NCBI RefSeq assembly: GCF_019976755.1
Contig: NZ_AP023441.1
Coordinates: 3,097,501 to 3,161,500 of the forward strand
Direction: 5' to 3'
Origin: Nostoc sp. MS1
Lineage (GTDB): Bacteria > Cyanobacteriota > Cyanobacteriia > Cyanobacteriales > Nostocaceae
Length of the DNA: 64,000 nt
In this document: positions 61,536 to 64,000 of the stretch, piece after piece
How the letters are laid out: the number at the start of each line of letters is the position of its first letter
How positions within the stretch are numbered: the stretch's first letter is position 1
Translations under genes and position numbers: made by a program
The notes under the pieces: generated by a model
The model's database searches: none
What the model was told of the DNA's origin: nothing
The model's input: the letters and a program-made list of their open reading frames with translations, nothing else

Positions 61536-62537
61536 CTTCCTCGCTTCCTTTAACTGCTGCGCTACCCCACCTTGTTGAGACAGGATCAATGTTGTTCCTG
61601 CTACTGTAAGTATTGCAGTAATGGCTAAAGCTAAAACAGCAGTTTGTCTTTTCAATTTTAGGACTGTAACTAAGATTTCCATAGCGGTAGCAGTCCCAGT
61701 GGTGTGGATAGGCTTAAGTGCAGCCATAGCATCTGCGGCATTTGCATAACGATATTGCCGTTTGGACGCTACCATTCCCATTAACCATGAGCGAAAACGC
61801 AAACTAATTTGGGAATCTAATTTTTGAAAATTAAAACAACCCTTACTGTTCATTAATTGATAAATATCAACAGAACGGGTATTAGTCAGCAAACAAATTA
61901 TTGTTGCTCCTAAACTATATAAATCCGAGGCTAAAGAAAGAGGATAACCTAATTGTTCCTCTGGTGATATATACCCAGGTGTTCCTACTACCAAACTAGT
62001 AAGGGCTATTTCTGCACCATGTACCCTCGCTAAATCAAAATCAACCAAGTAAGCATTTAATTGTTCATCAATTAAGATATTTTCTGGTTTGATATCTCGA
62101 TGAATTATTGGGTTAATACGTTGTTGTAGATACACCAAAATTTCTAAAGTTGACAAAGCAATTTGCTTAACTTCTTGTGGACTAAAGCTGCGTTTTGAGC
62201 TTAAAGGAACAGCCTTTTTATACTCCAATACCAAATAAAAAGCTTTCTGAGTTGCAAAAGAATTGAGATAGCGAGGAATGCGAGGATGATTCAGTTTTTG
62301 CAGAATCTCCGCTTCATTCTCATAAGCTTTAAAAACAGACCAGTCCGCACTATTACTAACTAAACTGAATTCTTTAATGACTACCTGTTGTTGAGATTTC
62401 GAGTCATGAGCTAAATAGGTGATGCGTCCTGCTTCTGGGTTACGTCCTAGTACTCGAATAACTTGATAGCCTAAAGCATAAAAATCTGGATGATGAATTG
62501 AGGGAATTGCCCCTTTATTCTGCACATCAAGCTCCAT
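61533..62537 (-). CDS. Serine/threonine protein kinase with C-terminal membrane helix
   Basis: A Hanks-type kinase domain: HRDIKPENILID is the catalytic loop, DFDLAR replaces the usual DFG (a variant common in cyanobacterial kinases), and GTPGYISPEEQLG is the activation/APE segment. The N-lobe lacks a clear GxGxxG loop (IRVLGRNPEAGRI) but retains VVIKEFSL with the ATP-binding lysine. A single C-terminal helix (AVLALAITAILTVAGTTLIL) anchors it in the membrane. The ATG at 62537, giving MELDVQNKGA, is a better start than the one 36 bases upstream because the extra residues are unconserved-looking. The kinase stands alone. Confidence 0.88.
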   Translation of the reverse strand: MELDVQNKGAIPSIHHPDFYALGYQVIRVLGRNPEAGRITYLAHDSKSQQQVVIKEFSLVSNSADWSVFKAYENEAEILQKLNHPRIPRYLNSFATQKAFYLVLEYKKAVPLSSKRSFSPQEVKQIALSTLEILVYLQQRINPIIHRDIKPENILIDEQLNAYLVDFDLARVHGAEIALTSLVVGTPGYISPEEQLGYPLSLASDLYSLGATIICLLTNTRSVDIYQLMNSKGCFNFQKLDSQISLRFRSWLMGMVASKRQYRYANAADAMAALKPIHTTGTATAMEILVTVLKLKRQTAVLALAITAILTVAGTTLILSQQGGVAQQLKEARK

Positions 62538-62628
62538 TACACACCACCTGAGATTGATTTTGTCAAGGTGCAAACCACAAATTATAAATATTCACCCAGA
62601 TTGTTACTTGCCATTCTGCCTTATTTAG

Positions 62629-62715
62629 TTATTGGTCATTGGTCATTGGTCATTGGTCAATAGTCAATAGTCCATAATTTTCTCCCTTGTTTCCCTCATT
62701 CAACAGTCAAAAGTC
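62629..62715. repeat. GGTCATT and AGTCAAC heptanucleotide tract
   Basis: Four GGTCATT units are followed by AGTCAATAGTC, CTCCCTTG and AGTCAACAGTC-type units, running into the stop of the alpha/beta hydrolase gene. Confidence 0.8.
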
Positions 62716-63613
62716 AACCGTTAACAGTCTTTAACCAATCAACAATCTGGGCGTTGACAATATCGGGAACTTCGTCGTGGGGGCAATGACCAGCACCAGG
62801 AATGGGGATAATTTTGATGTTTTTGCCGTTCTCTTGCGCCTGTTCGTAAATCTTCACCCCTGTAATGGGTGTCCAAGGGTCATCAGCGCCCCAAATCACC
62901 AATAAAGGACGTTCTACTTGGGGTAGTAGTTCTCCTGGTGTGGGGCCTGGTGGTGCTGTGAGGATGGAGGCGAAGACTTGCTGTGCGCCTGGATCACAGG
63001 ATGGGGCGTACAGTAAATCTACAAGTTCATCGGTGACGGCACTACGATCGCGGTACACTTGGTACAAAGTGCGGCGAATTTGGGCTTTTTGGCGGATACG
63101 GTTAAAGACGAATTTGCCTGTGATGGGCGATCGCACTACTCTATTAAATGTAGACATGACTATCCGCAATGGTGGGTTCAATTCATGAGGACGATGACTC
63201 AAACCACCAGCCGAGTTAATTAAAACACCACCAGCCGTAATTTCTGGATATTGCGCCAATACCATCAAGCTGATAAGTGCGCCAATAGAGTTACCAATAA
63301 ATACGGCTGGTCGTTGGATATTGTCTGTCCAAAAATCTTTTAAAAGTTCTACCCAAAGCTCTACGCTGTAATCAATTGCAGGTTTTTCTGAACCACCAAA
63401 ACCCAACAAATCAATAGCAAACACCTGATGGCCAGCATTGGCTAAAACAGGAATATTTTTGCGCCAGTGGCCAATGGAAGCGCCAAAGCCGTGAACTAGT
63501 ACCAACGGCTGTCCAGTACCCATGACAGTGTACTGAATTTTGTAATTACGCCAAGTCCAAACCAGTTTCTCAAAATTAGCGATCGCTGGCAACTTTTGAG
63601 TATCTAGGGTCAT
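62714..63613 (-). CDS. Alpha/beta-fold hydrolase
   Basis: This is a 299-residue hydrolase with the oxyanion-hole motif VHGFGASIGHWR (about 41-52), nucleophile elbow GNSIGAL (Ser near residue 109), acid residue in VIWGADDPW and catalytic His in GAGHCPHDEVP near residue 276. It resembles the cyanobacterial and chloroplast group of esterase/epoxide-hydrolase-like proteins, some of which act on chlorophyll or lipid esters; the substrate is not predictable. There is no signal peptide. The stop lies in repeat DNA. The gene stands alone. Confidence 0.9.
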   Translation of the reverse strand: MTLDTQKLPAIANFEKLVWTWRNYKIQYTVMGTGQPLVLVHGFGASIGHWRKNIPVLANAGHQVFAIDLLGFGGSEKPAIDYSVELWVELLKDFWTDNIQRPAVFIGNSIGALISLMVLAQYPEITAGGVLINSAGGLSHRPHELNPPLRIVMSTFNRVVRSPITGKFVFNRIRQKAQIRRTLYQVYRDRSAVTDELVDLLYAPSCDPGAQQVFASILTAPPGPTPGELLPQVERPLLVIWGADDPWTPITGVKIYEQAQENGKNIKIIPIPGAGHCPHDEVPDIVNAQIVDWLKTVNG

Positions 63614-63897
63614 TATTATGAAGATTTCTAAACCATTTCTTTATATAGTAAAGCTTTTGACCCTGAGAATGTGTCTCACAAGGTGAGATATCTTTAGCAA
63701 AAACCCTAAAGATAAATCTACGTCTTGCTTGTTAGGCTTTGAAAACAGAAATTCATGTAAATTACAGCTTCTTTAATTTAACTGGTATAGTCCATAACTT
63801 TTATCAAAACAGGATGTTAGTTTTATCTTCACAAAGGGATTAATAAATAAAGGAAAGATGAATTTCCTGGTCTTTTAGCCATTTGGTACGATGTGAG

Positions 63898-64000
63898 ATG
63901 AAATACACAAATCCGCGTTCCCTATCTCGCTTAAGTAAAGTTTTTCTAGCTGCCACATCGATTGCAGTTTTTTCTCCGATGCTTTCTGCTTATGCAAATC
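63898..64000 (+). CDS. Secreted protein, 3' end outside the window
   Basis: The frame opens with ATG at 63898 and encodes MKYTNPRSLSRLSKVFLAAT, then SIAVFSPMLSAYAN, a typical signal peptide with cleavage after AYA. Only 34 residues are visible, so the mature protein cannot be identified. The 284 bases upstream hold no gene or repeat. Confidence 0.65.
   Translation, partial: MKYTNPRSLSRLSKVFLAATSIAVFSPMLSAYAN

Noticed and set aside
61394..61609. Open frame downstream of rimM
   Set aside because: Translation of GATGAGG and TAAATCA repeats only.

Overview
The window looks like chromosomal DNA of a filamentous, probably heterocyst-forming cyanobacterium of the Nostoc/Anabaena group. The grounds are: a psaX gene (photosystem I), ndhB, a periplasmic alpha-type carbonic anhydrase, many HIP1 octamers (GCGATCGC), long runs of heptanucleotide repeats of the TGACTAA/TGACCAA type between genes, and several large multi-domain sensor kinases. 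No rRNA, tRNA or CRISPR array was seen. Both ends cut through genes (a WD40 protein on the left, a secreted protein on the right).

Layout. 1-10 kb: a WD40 protein, then a signalling block on the + strand with a Cache-type hybrid histidine kinase, two REC-histidine kinases, a FIST-domain sensor and a soluble histidine kinase. 10-20 kb: ndhB, a response regulator, lipA, psaX, a LivH-type amino-acid permease, another hybrid kinase, larE, a DUF4864 protein and a secreted SGNH hydrolase. 20-30 kb: a small orphan ORF, a DNA methyltransferase next to cyanase (cynS), a miniature transposon, a hotdog thioesterase, a secreted pentapeptide-repeat protein, a large secreted zinc metalloprotease, an ISAs1-type insertion sequence and a MoeB-rhodanese protein. 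29-37 kb: a 1398-residue CheB-CheR-kinase-receiver protein, a second miniature transposon, ligA and a KGG-repeat stress protein.

37-49.5 kb is the most distinctive accessory region. It holds three full-length sulfonate/taurine-type substrate-binding lipoproteins and a remnant of a fourth, a DszC/SfnB-like flavin monooxygenase, an NfsA/Frp-like flavin oxidoreductase, an atypical SDR, a thiol-dioxygenase-like cupin, a class II aldolase-like protein and an aldo/keto reductase. I infer organosulfur scavenging; no ABC ATPase or permease for it lies in the window. A short protein made only of the IscB-type N-terminal (PLMP/RRXRR) domain is translationally coupled to the cupin. The right end is decaying: an IS630-type element sits between a 5' GST fragment and a 3' DUF442 phosphatase fragment, followed by remnants of a binding protein and a PIN-domain toxin.

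50-64 kb: a large membrane protein, a small secreted protein, alpha carbonic anhydrase, a two-domain SagB-type oxidoreductase, a DUF4349 lipoprotein, gatA, a RodZ-like protein, an AvtA-like aminotransferase with rimM, a Ser/Thr kinase and an alpha/beta hydrolase.

A recurring theme is that intergenic repeats have invaded genes in frame: inside the metalloprotease, inside the 50-kb membrane protein, at the RimM N-terminus, and at the C-termini of a kinase and LarE.
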